The position numbers were made by a program, and so were the translations under genes. From Artocarpus heterophyllus (Eukaryota > Streptophyta > Magnoliopsida > Rosales > Moraceae), in NCBI GenBank assembly GCA_025403435.1, contig CM046344.1, positions 22,673,652 through 22,737,651 of the forward strand: a DNA stretch of 64,000 nt, written 5' to 3'. The notes under the pieces were generated by a model. It had not been told where the DNA came from. It did not search any database and saw only the letters and a list, made by a program, of their open reading frames with translations. Below, one piece after another: positions 1 to 12,188 of this stretch (positions within the stretch are counted from its first letter, which is position 1; the number at the start of each line of letters is the position of its first letter).

Positions 1-83
1 TACTTTCCTTTATTGGTCACAGTCTGTAGACATTACCATATCTGATTAACAATTTGGTATTTCGTATCAGAATATTTGCACAG

Positions 84-1796
84 AGCGGCTGATCTTACTC
101 TGGTTCCATCAGCTGCCATTGGGAGGGATCTACAAGCAGCAAGAGTGACAGTAGGTAAACGTAAAATCTTGTTCTGCATTGTTCTCTTTTGGTGTGACTT
201 CTCTTTTTCAATTTTACTGTTATTATAATTTTAGTTTCATTTGGTTTATCTTTCCAAACCAAATATCTTTCTAGTGCAGTACTGATTAACCGCATATAAT
301 TGTTGACATCCATTAGAATTTGTCAGTGACGTGTGGTTTTATTTGCTAATTTGCACCCAATAAGATACGTCGTTGGAACAAGGGTGTTGATTCTGAAAGC
401 TTCCATCCCCGTTTCCGCTCTCATGAAATGCGGATAAGATTGACGTAAGAGTTAAGACCTCTAATCAGTTTCTCTATCCCATTCCCTAAGAGTTGGGAGT
501 TTCTTTTTATGCTATGTTATTGCTTCTAAACAGCAATGGTGAACCTGAAAGACCATTGATAGTTCATGTCGGACGACTTGGAGTCGAGAAAAGTTTGGAT
601 TTCCTCAAGAGGTGGTGCTACTTTATCTTCCTACTTAGAATTAGATCGAATGTTTTTCAACATTTCTTCTTTTGGTAGACAGTCCAATCTATAATTGTTC
701 TGTGGTACAATCAAGGCAACTAGCGTGTCAAAAACTCTCCATTTAACCCAAAATATATGCTAAACATAAAACAGAAAGTTTTTAAAATCTACTTGCATGT
801 TTCTCACTGCCATGTGGTTCTCAAGCCTTAGTAGAATGTTCTGTCCTGCCCCTGATTATATGCTATCAGTTCCATTGTCATTCAATTTAGTTTCCTGCTT
901 TTAACCTTTCTTAGCACTTGATTTAACAGCACCATGGACAAACTTCCAGAAGCACGAATTGCATTTATTGGAGACGGACCATACAGGTATACCCTCAAAT
1001 TTCCCTTCAGAAAGTTTGTGTTTTTTAGTACCAAAAGGATGTGGCCTATTTTAAACTTTTGGAGCTCAATCCATTGTTAAATTTCACACGCTCGTATTTC
1101 TTCAAATTGTCAGTTTCCATCACAAACTGATGCCCAGCATATTCCATAGGCCTGCCAGATTTTTTCTTTCATTTTTTTTTATCCTTTTCTACTATAATAA
1201 GAAAGTGAAGAATTTTAGGCCCACAATTTGAAATGGAATTAAACTTTATCTGCGCTTCATTTTACTAAAATATGCACCTAAACATTTTCCTTGGCAGAGA
1301 GGATTTGGAGAAAATGTTCTCGGGTATGCCTGCAGTATTCACTGGAATGCTAGGAGGTGAAGAGTTCTCTCAGGCTTATGCCACCCGGGACGTTTTTGTC
1401 ATGCCTTCTGAATCCGAGACACTTGGCCTTGTTGTTTTGGAGGCCATGTCTTCTGGTCTTCCTGTTGTTGCAGCTCGAGCAGGTGGAATCCCAGACATAA
1501 TTCCTGCAGATCAGGAGGGAAAGACTGGCTTTCTGTTCAATCCTGCAGATATCGATGACTGCTTAAGCAAATTACGACCGCTGTTGCACGACCAGGAACT
1601 TAGGGAAACAATTGGAAAAGCAGCACGCGAAGAGATGGAGAAGTATGACTGGAAGGCAGCGACTCGTAAGATACGCAACGAGCAATACAATGCTGCCATT
1701 TGGTTTTGGCGCAAGAAGAGAGCACAACTGTTAAGACCTTTGCAGTGGCTGATAAAACGTATTTTCCCACCATCTCCACAAGTCAACTACAGGTGA
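84..1796 (+). CDS. SQD2: SQD2 sulfoquinovosyltransferase, 3' exons only
   Basis: C-terminal part of a plant GT4-family glycosyltransferase that moves sulfoquinovose from UDP-sulfoquinovose to diacylglycerol, the last step of sulfolipid (SQDG) synthesis in the chloroplast envelope. Exons that read through in phase: 84-150, 365-444, 534-611, 930-986 and 1298-1796 (stop TGA 1794-1796), with GT/AG junctions. The residues are diagnostic: LTLVPSAAIG (exon 1), NKGVDSESFHPRFRS (exon 2), VHVGRLGVEKSLDFLK (exon 3), LPEARIAFIGDGPY (exon 4), and in the last exon the GT4 E-x7-E donor-site motif within SESETLGLVVLE. The protein ends IFPPSPQVNYR. The 5' exons, including the transit peptide, lie before the window. 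The start of the second exon is uncertain: codons 353-364 (A-P-N-K) fit the family but no AG precedes them, so the nearest usable acceptor drops four residues. Identification is firm; whether this copy is functional is less so. Confidence 0.93.
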
Positions 1797-2660
1797 AAAC
1801 AAATCCTATTCTGTAGTTTCAGGTGCTGCTTGTTTGTAAACTTGTTGTATTAGACTTAAAAGAGGTCCGCGTGGGATTTGTGCGTGCTTGATTGATTGTA
1901 ATAGATTCATTTGTTGTATGTAATTGAATCCGCATTCTCAGTTCTTTCCATACTGTTATATATATATATATATATTGGGAGCGATTTTATATATCATCAC
2001 ACGCATTTACAAATCACAAATCTGCATGTCAATTCCAGATCCACAGAAGGGTGTTACACCTCGTATATATATCTGTCACCCCTGGTGATATGTAGTATTT
2101 TTATTTTGGATACAAGTTGATGGAGAATTGGGAGTTAGAATGTTGACAAACCAACAAAAAGGAAAAATTGCGCCTTGATGGACTTACTAATGTTGTCAGC
2201 CGACAAAAGGAAAACCAAACGGCGTTACTATGAAGGTTACTATGTTAGAACGAAACTTACAGTGGTTATTTCATTATATTTGCCATGATGCGCCCGTAGA
2301 AAGCAGCACGAGATAATACAAAAAGGAAAATTTAAGAGTAGTTATAGCACCATGGAACTTAATTTAGGTGACGTTCACTATCTACATAATCTCCCGTCGA
2401 ATCAATTTATCCGAATTATTATTTTTGTAGTCATGTTAGGAATTTGAGAAAAGAACGCAGCACCCTAATAGAGATCGCACCCTTAAGCTTTTGCTTTACA
2501 AACGTGGTTTTTGAATTTTTTTTTTCTTTTTTTTAAGGGTAATTGAAAGGTGATAGTGAAGCGCAACATGCGAGAAAGTGGTTAAATTTGTCCTATTTAT
2601 AGTGGGGTAAGTCCTACTCCAAAGACACGGAACCCACTTGCATTGGGAATCCGACTTAAG
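1797..2660. other. SQD2 3' UTR and downstream flank
   Basis: No coding potential seen. The first 150-200 bases are probably the SQD2 3' UTR. A TA microsatellite lies at 1957-1975. The remainder is AT-rich and unassigned. Confidence 0.6.
1957..1975. repeat. (TA)n microsatellite
   Basis: About ten uninterrupted TA units just downstream of SQD2. Confidence 0.9.
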
Positions 2661-3300
2661 GATGTTTGCGGATCAGATTACGCTTATTAAGGGTTTATCT
2701 ATTATCTAATCCATACATATCGGATTGAGAAAATTTCAATCCGAAACCAATCTATGAATACTTTAATCCAATCCAATTCGAAAACAAGAGATTTTACGGA
2801 TTGAGTCTTTAAATTTATTAAAAGAGTAGAAATTACAGTTAACAAATATAATATAACATAATTTAACAAAATCCAATATTATAACCCAATTGAATTTAAG
2901 TGTTTGATGGTAAACTAAATTATAACATTGCAAAACATTCAAAAAAAAAAAAAACTTAAATAAACTTTAGATATGAGTGAATGATGTTGAGCTTTATAAT
3001 TAGGCTAAGCTTCTTTTTTCTTTTTATGCATATAAACTTTAGATTTTTTTTTTTGTTTTGTTTCCTAAATATAGTTTTCCTTAATGTATATTGTAGTGAT
3101 AGAGCGAGTTAAAGAGTGGCTGTCTTTTCAAAAGCAACCGACCACATCTCTTGAAGGTTTAGATATTTATTAAAAAATTATAAATATAATATATATAGTT
3201 CGGATTTATAGATTACACAGTTTGAGTAATACTCAGTCCGTAATGCAATCCAACTCTACGGATTGGATTGAACAGATTGGCATATTCCGTAAACACTCCT
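2661..3300. mobile_element. hAT-like MITE
   Basis: A 640-bp non-coding AT-rich element with imperfect terminal inverted repeats. The left end reads GATGTTTGCGGATCAGATTA; the right end, read on the other strand, is AGGAGTGTTTACGGAATATG. The near-identical 13-base flanks AATCCGACTTAAG (2648-2660) and AATCTGACTTAAG (3301-3313) include a perfect 8-bp repeat, GACTTAAG, the duplication size of hAT elements. Internal sequence repeats GGATTGG/CCAATCC words, as many hAT MITEs do. No transposase. Confidence 0.65.
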
Positions 3301-3497
3301 AATCTGACTTAAGTTGTTACTTTGGTGGGTGTCAAGGTTGTTTCCTTGTTTTAGTATCAAGGGGTAGTCTCCCAACATCCTAAAGCATGAATTAATTACG
3401 ATGTGCATCCTTGCTACTGTAGTAATTTGTACTTTGAGCTTGAAGCCTAAAGGATAGGGTGGACTTGACGTCGACATCAAGCTCATGGTGGCATCAG

Positions 3498-3720
3498 TGT
3501 CCACCTTGTAAGGTGGTGTCGATTCTTAACTCTAGCATAACATGTTACCAATGTCTACCTCGAGCATATGATCATCTTGAGGTCTGCCTTGAGTGCAAGG
3601 TATCACCAACATCCACCTTGAGCATAATATGCTGTTGATGGCTACCCCAAATACAAGTTACCATTGCATCCACCTCAAGCATAAACTGATGTTGATTTTA
3701 CTTCAAGTGGAAGAGGAAGT
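3498..3720. repeat. Degenerate minisatellite, period about 57 bp
   Basis: Four diverged copies start near 3498, 3552, 3610 and 3667, each beginning with a (T/C)(G/A)TC(C/T)ACCT word and containing GAGCATA/AAGCATA. A fifth partial copy (TGTCCATTTCTAGCATAAG) lies beyond the level-1 retrotransposon near 51441, so the retrotransposon landed inside the array. Confidence 0.6.
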
Positions 3721-3723
3721 CGT

Positions 3724-5134
3724 TGATAAGTGCTAATTTCACATATTCTTCTATAATTTTTCCTTATGTTTTCTTTGTTGGTTTTTCAATTTTCTTGTGT
3801 TTTATTTGTGTTTTGTCTTGTAGGTGTTTTAATATCAAGGAATCAAAAGAGAATGAAGATAAGGATTTGTGATTTTTAAGGATCACATCTACACATTGTA
3901 TTTCTCAACCGGGGCTCATTGCACTATTTAGCAAATCAGGCACACCCTACCTATTGGGGCCAAGCAGCGAGCCGGTGCCCCAACACCAGTTTTGTGGTGC
4001 CCCAACGCCCGTCAACCCACGTTTTACCACAAAGCATGCCCCAGTGCGGATTTATGGTGCCCTTGTGTGTGTTTTCAAATTTGACTTTGATTTTTTTACC
4101 TAAAAAGACCTCAAACATTGCCTTTTTCATCCCAATAATGAAACCTATAAATACCACGCTTTGGAATACATGAAAACACAATTTTTTATTTTTATTTATT
4201 TTATTTTATTTTTTTACTTTAGGCGACCAAGAGGAGTGATAAAGGAGGGGTAGAGTGGTGGCGCATGAAGTATCATTTGCGTAGAAGATTCTTCGATGCC
4301 ATAATCGTTCTTTTTCTTATTCCTTCCTTCTTTTATTTTTTAATGTTTTTAGTTTAGCTTTATTTTTGGCTGATGATTTCAAATCCATCAACATGGTTAT
4401 TTGATTTCAATTTCTAATTGAAATTGTTTATATTCTTCCATAATTATTGTTCATGATTATTTTCTTGGTTTATTTTGTTATGCAACTAAATAGGACTTGA
4501 GAATTATCTAATAATACATTAAAATACATGATTTGTAATTGTCTTGTTATTCTATCACAAATTATGCTCAATAATTGCAAGAAGCTTTTGTTAGATTGTG
4601 ATATGGAATATAATTTTGGTTGAATAAATCGAGATTGTATGTTTATTACTTAGATCAACATATCTTTCTTATTCTAATTCTTCTATTGAATTGAATCTAG
4701 AGAACTTATTCATGGTTATTTAATGAAAAGAGATTAATAAAGAGCGTATTTTATTTAACGACACAGTAAGGAAAGATTGTGATAGCAGAGCTTGTTGTTA
4801 TCTACGGTCGGTAGTTTCAATAGAAAATTGACAATAATTTTGTCACTAATTTGATAGCTATTGTTTAGTGGTAGAGAATGATCCTTTAACTAGTTTTATT
4901 ATTATTGTTTATATTTATTTATTTTCTTGTGTTTTATTTAATTTAGTTATTTAGTTATAATTCAAACCCCCATTTTGTGTTTAGTTTTATTGTGTCTTAG
5001 GATTTAAAGTCGATGACTAACTAATTAGAACTAATCCTTTACACGAATGACCGATAACAACCATAATAATAGCAAGGTTTAATCTGACACTCTCTCTCGA
5101 ACCTATCAAATTTTGTCTTCCTTAGAGCCTACCA
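3724..5134 (+). repeat. 5' LTR of level-1 element
   Basis: 1,411 bp, TGATAAGTGC...GAGCCTACCA. Matches 45988-51405 block by block (for example GGTGTTTTAATATCAAGGAA and GATAGCAGAGCTTGTTGTTA), but with many substitutions, so this is an old insertion. Confidence 0.82.
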
Positions 5135-5138
5135 AATT

Positions 5139-5156
5139 TTGACGCTGTTGCTGGGG
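5139..5156 (+). other. Primer-binding site of level-1 element (decayed)
   Basis: TTGACGCTGTTGCTGGGG follows the LTR end by four bases. It differs from the Tat/Athila-type TTGGCGCCGTTGCCGGGG (seen intact at 30035) by three transitions only. Confidence 0.7.
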
Positions 5157-5282
5157 CCTGTTTTTATAATTAATTGGTTATGTTTGTTTTTATTTGGTTA
5201 GTTTTAATTAATTTTTCTTTTGTATTTCAAATTTTTGTTCTTTTTTTTTTTTCTTGTGAGGTACTTTGAGATGTTCCATCAA

Positions 5283-5376
5283 CAAGTATTCATAAGTTTT
5301 GCCAAACAAAGACTCGGAGCCATTTTATGTCACTTGGAGGAGATTCAATGACTTGGTAGAGAGATTTCTCTACCAC
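5283..5376 (+). pseudogene. gag fragment of level-1 element, 5' part
   Basis: The frame reading EPFYVTWRRFNDLVERF resembles the FxxxWERFxDLLxxCPHH stretch of Tat/Athila gag (compare the intact gag of the level-4 element near 31361). It is interrupted at 5376 by the level-2 insertion. Skipping the inserted DNA and one copy of its TSD carries the same frame on at 41376 through FFYNGLD before a stop. Only a small remnant of gag is recognisable. Confidence 0.6.
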
Positions 5377-8300
5377 TGTGACACCCGATAATTTTTAATG
5401 CATTATATATGCAATAATTAAGGGATTATTGTTTTAATCTAATTTTTATGATAAATTTCATAAGAGAAATGATATTTTTAAAGTTAAAAATCATGCTGTA
5501 GTCTTAAACAAAGAAGGAATGATATGAAAATAAGCCAGAAAGCTTAATTGTTACAAAATATATTGCAACAAATTTTAAGATAAAAATACAGTTTAAGGAA
5601 AATACTATATGGAAGTTATATGGTATAAAATTAAGTAGTACAGAAGTTATGTAATATGAGAATAATGTAGCATAAGGATTATAATGTAGAGTTAAGTAGT
5701 GTAGAAGTTATAGTACATAAAGTTAAGCCATATCAAAATTGGGCTATATAAGATTAAGTAGTATATGAATTATATTGCTTGGAGAATGTGGATTGGTATA
5801 AAAGGTGGAAAATTTGGCCACCTCACCCATAACATGGTTTTGGGCTTGTGGTGGAGCCAAGTTTTTCATTTAAGTGAAAAAGATGACTAAATGTTGTCGT
5901 CTTTTATGTGTGGCCATGAAGGAAAAAATAAAGTGACATCTTTATGATAGAAAAAAGGCCACATCCTCCCTTAAAAAAACCGAGGGTGCATGTATGGTGG
6001 AGCATTGTTTTTATTTTATTTTAGTCCCTAGACTAAGTTTTTATATGGCTAAGGGCTTAAGTGAAAAGTTCACTTTTTGCCTCTATTAAGATTTGCTCCA
6101 TGAAAAGCACGAGGAACCCAAATTCTCCCCATGAAAACTATCCCTCCCAAGCTAAGTTTTCCTCAAGTTTTGTTGATTTTAAAGCCTCCAAGTCATGTTG
6201 TGAAGCAAAATAAAAAATATAGGGGAAGAACAAAGAAGTTTCAAGGTAAAACTCAAACTTTCCCTATTATGTTTTAGGTTTCTATTCAAGTTTTGAGTTA
6301 GATTTTTATAGTATGTTATAGATTTGATGTCAAGGGTTTTGAGAGTTCTTCAAGAGCCAAAAAGGAAGGACTAACACTTTGGAAAGATTAAGTAAAATTC
6401 AAGCTCTTGAAATTAAGTTAAAGCTTATGCTTTTACTATGCATATCAAGTGTTTGATATATATTATGGACTATGGTATGTAAGAAAAATATTTTGGCATG
6501 TTTTGTTTATTGTTGGCTGCTTGATGATAAGCTTAGAAGGGTTCAAATAAAATTAAACTCAAGGAAAGCATGCTAAGAATAGTTTTGGCACAAAAGTGTG
6601 TTTAAGGGCCTTTTTGAAAGATTTAAGTATATGAAGTCCATAAAGGCTGAATTATTTTCTTAGTTCAACACGGGATTATTGAAAATGTAGATTTGGACAA
6701 CTCTCATGATGAAATCTAGCTCGAATTCTAATTGGAACAAGCCAAAAAATGTTGATTTTGGTTCTACCTTCTCAAGAACGTCATTAAGGTCTCGCCGAGG
6801 CAATTAGGAATCGCGGATAGTTCGTAAAAATTCTATACCGATTTTAAGTTATAAATTTTACTAGATTTTAAGCACAAAATTTCGTAAAAAGGAAAATGTT
6901 ATGAAATGGTTTGAATTTGACTAAGAATCTTTTGTAAGTTTTAATCCTTGTGAAAAAGAATGTTTTAGAACAAGATGGTTATTTTTGGTTCTGGGGACAA
7001 AAATGTCAAAATTTTTGTGTTTCGGACCAAAACTATATAACCATATGAAATTATATTTTCATTGAGAAAACATTGGTTTCCTACATTGCTATGGGCAGTG
7101 AGTAACTATAGATTTTAAGTTTGAAATGATTAAGAGTTTTATCAAGAAAAGAAAGAGAAACTCATCAAGGACTAAATCATCAAGATTTTCAAATTACAGG
7201 TCAAAACTAAGTTTTAATAAAATTTATCTCTCCGATAAAGAAAACTAATGTTTTGTTTTTCGCATCATTACGAGTTGCAAGGATATGTAAGTTTTGTTTT
7301 TAAAATAGGTTCCGAAAGTTTTTAATACCATTTAAGGACAAAATGGCCACTTTCGTAAAAGGCCAAAATTGATCCTGAACTCCCGAATTAGGAAAATGCT
7401 TCTTAGCGAGAATTTTTCCATAACCCGTAAGTATTGGGTGGTAAAGTAAACTGTGAAGTTTAGTAAAGTTATGTGACTACAAAAACCCGTTAAGAGTAAA
7501 GACTGTCATTTTTAAGGAAACTACTAAAACAAAGCCTAGGCACTTCGAATTAGCATAACACTCTTAGACTGAAAAAGTTTCATAATATATCAAGTAATGA
7601 AATCGTCAAGTAAGACGAAAAATTTGATTGAGGGATGTTGAAGTTAAGTAAAGGAAAAATGAACTGATAAGTTATGAGGTTAAGTATAAGGAATGAAAAG
7701 TTGACATTTAAGTTATGCTATTGATCAAGTAGGTTGGTAATAAGAAAAGTTAGCTAATAATCGGGTGTCATTTAAACAGGACACAAAGCTGACTAATAGA
7801 AGAGAATGGATAGAGTTGGAATGCTAGAGCTATATGCAGGTAAGTTTCAAACCTTACCTATAGTATGAAGAAAATGATTTTCAAATGCTTTTTTTATGCT
7901 TGAGACATGTTTCCATTTATTATGCTTAATGTTTAAAAGTTTAAGCTATGATTTGCAATATGTTTGGATTTGTTACATTTAATGTTTAAATACTAAGCTA
8001 TGGCTTATGGAAAGTCTAGCATTTGATATGCTCACTAAAGTTTACAAGAAGGTAAATCAAAGATGTTAATAAAAGTGTCATACCAGCCTCCTAAATGTGA
8101 GGTTTAAGTTACATTAAAGTTATGGCTCATTGTTCAAGGGTCTTAAGTCTTCCCCAAGGGAAGTATTATGTTTATAATCTCATAATTGATTATGTTAGTA
8201 CGAACACTTGAGCCTACAAGTTCAAGTAAGATAAGAATGATAATAAAAATTTTAAGTAAGTTTAGGATGATGTTAAGAAGTTCATAACTAAAAGTTTGTA

Positions 8301-9907
8301 ATTGAGCATAATTGGATTTATGCATTATGATATGGCTTGTATTTTTTTAAGTAATGTTCTAATGAGAAACGTTATATGAAAAACATTTATGAGAAATATT
8401 TATGAAAAACATTTTTATGAAAAAGATATACAAGAACTATTATAAGTAAGATTTTTTAAGAGAACATGTCAGACATGTATGCCCTAAGGAGTAAAAATGT
8501 AATACGTTTTTGGAGACATTTTTATCAATAAAGAATTTATTCTTTTATATATACCAAATCTTATCCTATTTACGTTCATATTTGTTGAATGTATGATAAG
8601 CAAACAGTAGTCTGAGACTGTCAGTCTAAACCTCTAAGAATTGGGCATATGATGGGATGATTATGCGAAAGACACGATTCTTAAGGTGACGGTCTAAAAC
8701 ATATGATCCGCAATCGAGGGAATAAAATTGGGCGCTTTATTCATGTAAAGATTGTTATGTTGTCTATATCCCTTTTGGGAGATGGTTTGTCTTGACCATC
8801 GGAGTTGGACTCCGTGAATAGAAACATTGGCACGTTGTCATAGGTGACGATGTGTTGGATTGGGACATAAAGTGAATTGATTTGGATTAATAATTATGTC
8901 TTGGCAAATCGATTCACTTTAGACAGCCATTTGTACTGTATCTTAATCCTGAGATGAATAGTGGGCCCGTTGTCTCGACTTGTGTCTTTTGATGTACCAA
9001 TGGGTGACTCCCACATCTCTATAGTGGTATGCATGCCGGTACGTTGGAGGCATGACTCTTGATAGCGTAGACTTGTTATTCATAGATATGGAATCCATAG
9101 CTCCTCTTTAAGATTAATGATATCCTCTTATATGCGTTGTCCTGTAATTGAAAAACTGGAGCGCTCAACCATTTGGATACATAGGTGTAACTGAATGGTA
9201 TACTATCTTTGGATGGTAAGTTTTCTAATGGAGAGACAATGGAACGTAAGATAAAAATAATCGGGAAGGTAAGACAGAACTTGTGGTTAAGCCGATTATG
9301 GATGATCATATGGGGATACGATACACTATGATATGTCATGGAGACTTAGCTACACGAGCTTCGTAATTCTATAAAGTTCGAGAGTGCAGCTCCAAGCTTT
9401 TAGTGGAGTAGCGTTGGAGTTGATAATTATGAAATGTATATCTGGGATATTGGGTTTCATAATTATCATGAGCTTGAACTTTATAGGTCCATTTTGGTCC
9501 CCTTTGCTAGCTCACAAAATCCTGTAAAGACACGACATGCTTTTCCAATAATTGGTGACTTATGTCGGATTTATCAGATTGGTTTAAAATTTGTTAGAAT
9601 CAAATAATTCATGTCTGTTTATCGGTTGAATTAATTTTGTAAGAAATTAGTTCAAGATAATCTTGTTGAATTATTGCGATCAGATAATTCTTGTCTGTTT
9701 ATCGGTTGTTTTAATTTTGGACAAAATTAGAACAAGATAAACTTGTAGAATTATTGTGAATTGATTTACTTTCTTAGAGATTATCTTGATAAAGTTTGTT
9801 TTGATCAGATAACTTCTCTCTTGGGTTATTTGAATCAAAACTGAGACTTTATCCTCTAGAATCTCGGGTGGAAAATAAAAGATTCGCGGAGATTTTTTCT
9901 CGGGAGA

Positions 9908-9990
9908 TCGGCCTGCCGGATGACGTGGTCGGCCTGTTGAACTGGCCTGTTCTGCCTGCCGATCAGACTGTTCAGCCTGCTGATCAGCGG
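9908..9990 (+). repeat. TCGGCCTGCCGA array in Copia-1 5' LTR
   Basis: About five imperfect units (TCGGCCTGCCGG, TCGGCCTGTTGA, TGGCCTGTTC, TGCCTGCCGATC, CAGCCTGCTGATC) spaced 15-25 bp, about 100-190 bp upstream of the TATA box. GC-rich in an AT-rich LTR. Confidence 0.8.
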
Positions 9991-10101
9991 AGATAAGATT
10001 ACGCGTTTTCACGCGGATCTTATTAGATATTGATCCGAACTTGATTCTGTTTCGAGTCTTTGAGACCTAATCTGATATGGACTGACCTCAAGACCAATAG
10101 G

Positions 10102-10109
10102 TATAAAAA
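10102..10109 (+). promoter_or_regulatory. Copia-1 LTR TATA box
   Basis: TATAAAAA after ACCAATAGG. The same place in the 3' LTR has TATAAAAAGG (17751), and in Copia-2 TATATAAA (53873). Confidence 0.7.
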
Positions 10110-10504
10110 AGGAGTGAGTCTTATGATTTACTCAAATCAATTTGAGAGATTAAGAGTGATAGTCTTCTAGTGAGCATCTGAAAACTCCCTGAGAGCTTTT
10201 GTTCACAAATCACGAGCACTAGCTTTGGGTTCTCTCTATTGGTTGGAAGGAGAGTCACCGGTGGAAGAGCTATACGTGTGAGCCCACAATCACTCCGATT
10301 GTGGATAGAGAATAGCAAAGAAGACCAGTTGGTTGAGGCTCTTCTGGAACGTTACTTCTCTACACAGGTTGCGGAGGCTCTTCGGCACACTGAGGTTAGT
10401 ATGATCTGTCTAATTTATACATATAACATGTCAAACTTGTGTTTTGGAAATTACTCTGGTGAAAAATTTTTAAAAATTCCGCTGCGCACTTTGTTTCCAA
10501 CAAT

Positions 10505-10517
10505 TGGTATCAGAGCC
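10505..10517 (+). other. Copia-1 primer-binding site
   Basis: TGGTATCAGAGCC two bases after the LTR, complementary to the 3' end of initiator tRNA-Met, the usual Copia primer. Confidence 0.9.
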
Positions 10518-12188
10518 GAGGTTTTTACATAAATTTGCAAGTTTGTGATCATGTTATATGCATAAGTTTTGTGATCTTAATCTCTCCTATGCTTGAATTG
10601 AATTTTATAGAGAGATGGCACTCTAGGTTTCTATATAATATATATGTTGTCATGGATTATGTGGTGAATGTTTATTAATTAATTATGGTTGATTAAATCG
10701 TTGTTTAATTATTTATTAATTAATTAATACCGGTTATGGTTCCTTAGAGGTTAGAATGTGTATCTAGGTTTTTCATGTAATTAGATGGCGGACTATCATC
10801 TCTGTCTAGGAATTGTTATTTAATTTTTAATTTGTAAGAATTTTGTAATTAAATAATTATTCAGAGAAGACGGATCGAGAAGTCGGATCTAGAAGTTTAA
10901 TGATGGCGCCTCCAGGTATTTCCTGAGTCTCTAATTTTATGTTTTTGAATTGTTGAAAATAAAATTGATGAATTGCATTAAAATTATATTTTTTGGATTG
11001 AGGGTTTTCTGCTCGGTCGGCATGCCGGACCTCACAGTTCGGCAGGCCGAAGGTCACAGATCGACAGGCCGGACGTGTGGTCCAGCAGGCCGACAATGGG
11101 GCAGAAAATTTGGTGCTCTGTCGGCAGGCCAAACTTTCAGTTCGGTAGGCTGAACCTGCATGGATCGGTAGGCCTATGTATTAGATCGGCAGGCTGATCA
11201 CCCAGATCGGCCTGCCGACCGAGAGCTACCGGGTGTCCATAGAAGGTGCAATTTTTTTCTGGTGCGGTTTTAATTTTATTTTTGTGATAATTCTGAGAAA
11301 CATTAAATTTGGATATGACCGGAAATATGAAGTATTCGATTCATACGGGATTGAAGACTTGATGATGGATATTACATGAAGAAGGATACAGCTTGAGGAT
11401 TCAAGGATGAAGAATCAAAAAATGTCTCGATTATTCTCTTGTAATCTTAGTTTTCTATTCTCTAGGGTGGAACCATAATATTACGGTTATTATTATTTTG
11501 CTTGTAGCTTTGCTTGATTGCTTTGCTTGTCTGCATTATAATATGATTTACCATGTTTATTGATAACATGTCATATAGAATAGGGAGTGCCGCTCATATT
11601 AAAATTATTCATGCATAATTTTAAAATAAAAACTTGACTTCAAAAGATTGAGTGGGAGAAGGTTTTCGAAGAGAGAACCTAAGGCCTCCATCGTTAGTCC
11701 ATAGGAAGAACATGGTGGTCCCGACCCCTAGGAAGGGATTTCTATCATGTACCAGATTGGATCTCTGAAAGGATAAGGTATTTTAGTATGATTTATGGTT
11801 GCACACCCCTAGGTGGTGATTATAAATCATGGATAAAATATTGATACGGTGGTTATACACTCACGTTAATTTTATTATTAACCTCCCCTAGGAGCTCTGT
11901 TAATACAATTAATGGCCAAAGAAACGATTATTAGTATATGCTGGATCATACGGGTCCTGGATGGCATATATTAATCAGGTGGGGATCCGTGTTCCTGATT
12001 GAATTTGGCATGACTCCCCTAAGAGCTTGTTAAATTCTAAGTTGGGAATTATCGTTGTAAGGTTGTGATATTTTCAAGGTTTTGACACATAAACACATTT
12101 GTATGATTTTACATGATTGTGTTATCTTACTAAATTATTATATATGTTTGCTTATGTTTGGTATATGATTCTTTATTGTAGATTGAAA
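10518..12188 (+). other. Copia-1 untranslated leader
   Basis: 1.67 kb between the primer site and GAG with no convincing ORF. Holds the second TCGGCAGGCCGA array (11015-11222). The sequence is closely matched at 54289-56142 in Copia-2. Confidence 0.8.
11015..11222 (+). repeat. TCGGCAGGCCGA array in Copia-1 leader
   Basis: About nine units of the near-palindrome in the AGG orientation (TCGGCATGCCGG, TTCGGCAGGCCGAA, TCGACAGGCCGG, CAGCAGGCCGA, TCGGCAGGCCAA, TCGGTAGGCTGA, TCGGTAGGCC, TCGGCAGGCTGA) at about 20-35 bp steps, ending with one unit in the opposite orientation (TCGGCCTGCCGA). Opposite in orientation to the LTR array of the same element. Confidence 0.85.

Larger units (their letters stand above)
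8467..10502 (+). repeat. Copia-1 5' LTR
   Basis: 2,036 bp, TGTCAGACATGTATGCCC...GTTTCCAACA; the first TGTT is mutated to TGTC. Carries a GC-rich array of TCGGCCTGCCGA-type units at about 9908-9990. Confidence 0.95.

Noticed and set aside
3919..4181. Overlapping ORFs on both strands in the level-1 LTR
   Set aside because: The counterpart in the 3' LTR (near 46180-46440) does not keep the frame; LTR sequence, not a gene.
9076..9339. 87-aa minus-strand ORF conserved at 9076, 16746 and (sense) 59076
   Set aside because: Conservation is only that of the Copia LTR in which it lies; no domain, and it runs against element transcription.
11015..11222. CRISPR-like regularly spaced repeats
   Set aside because: Unit spacing is irregular, spacers are not unique cassettes, there are no cas genes, and this is plant retrotransposon DNA.
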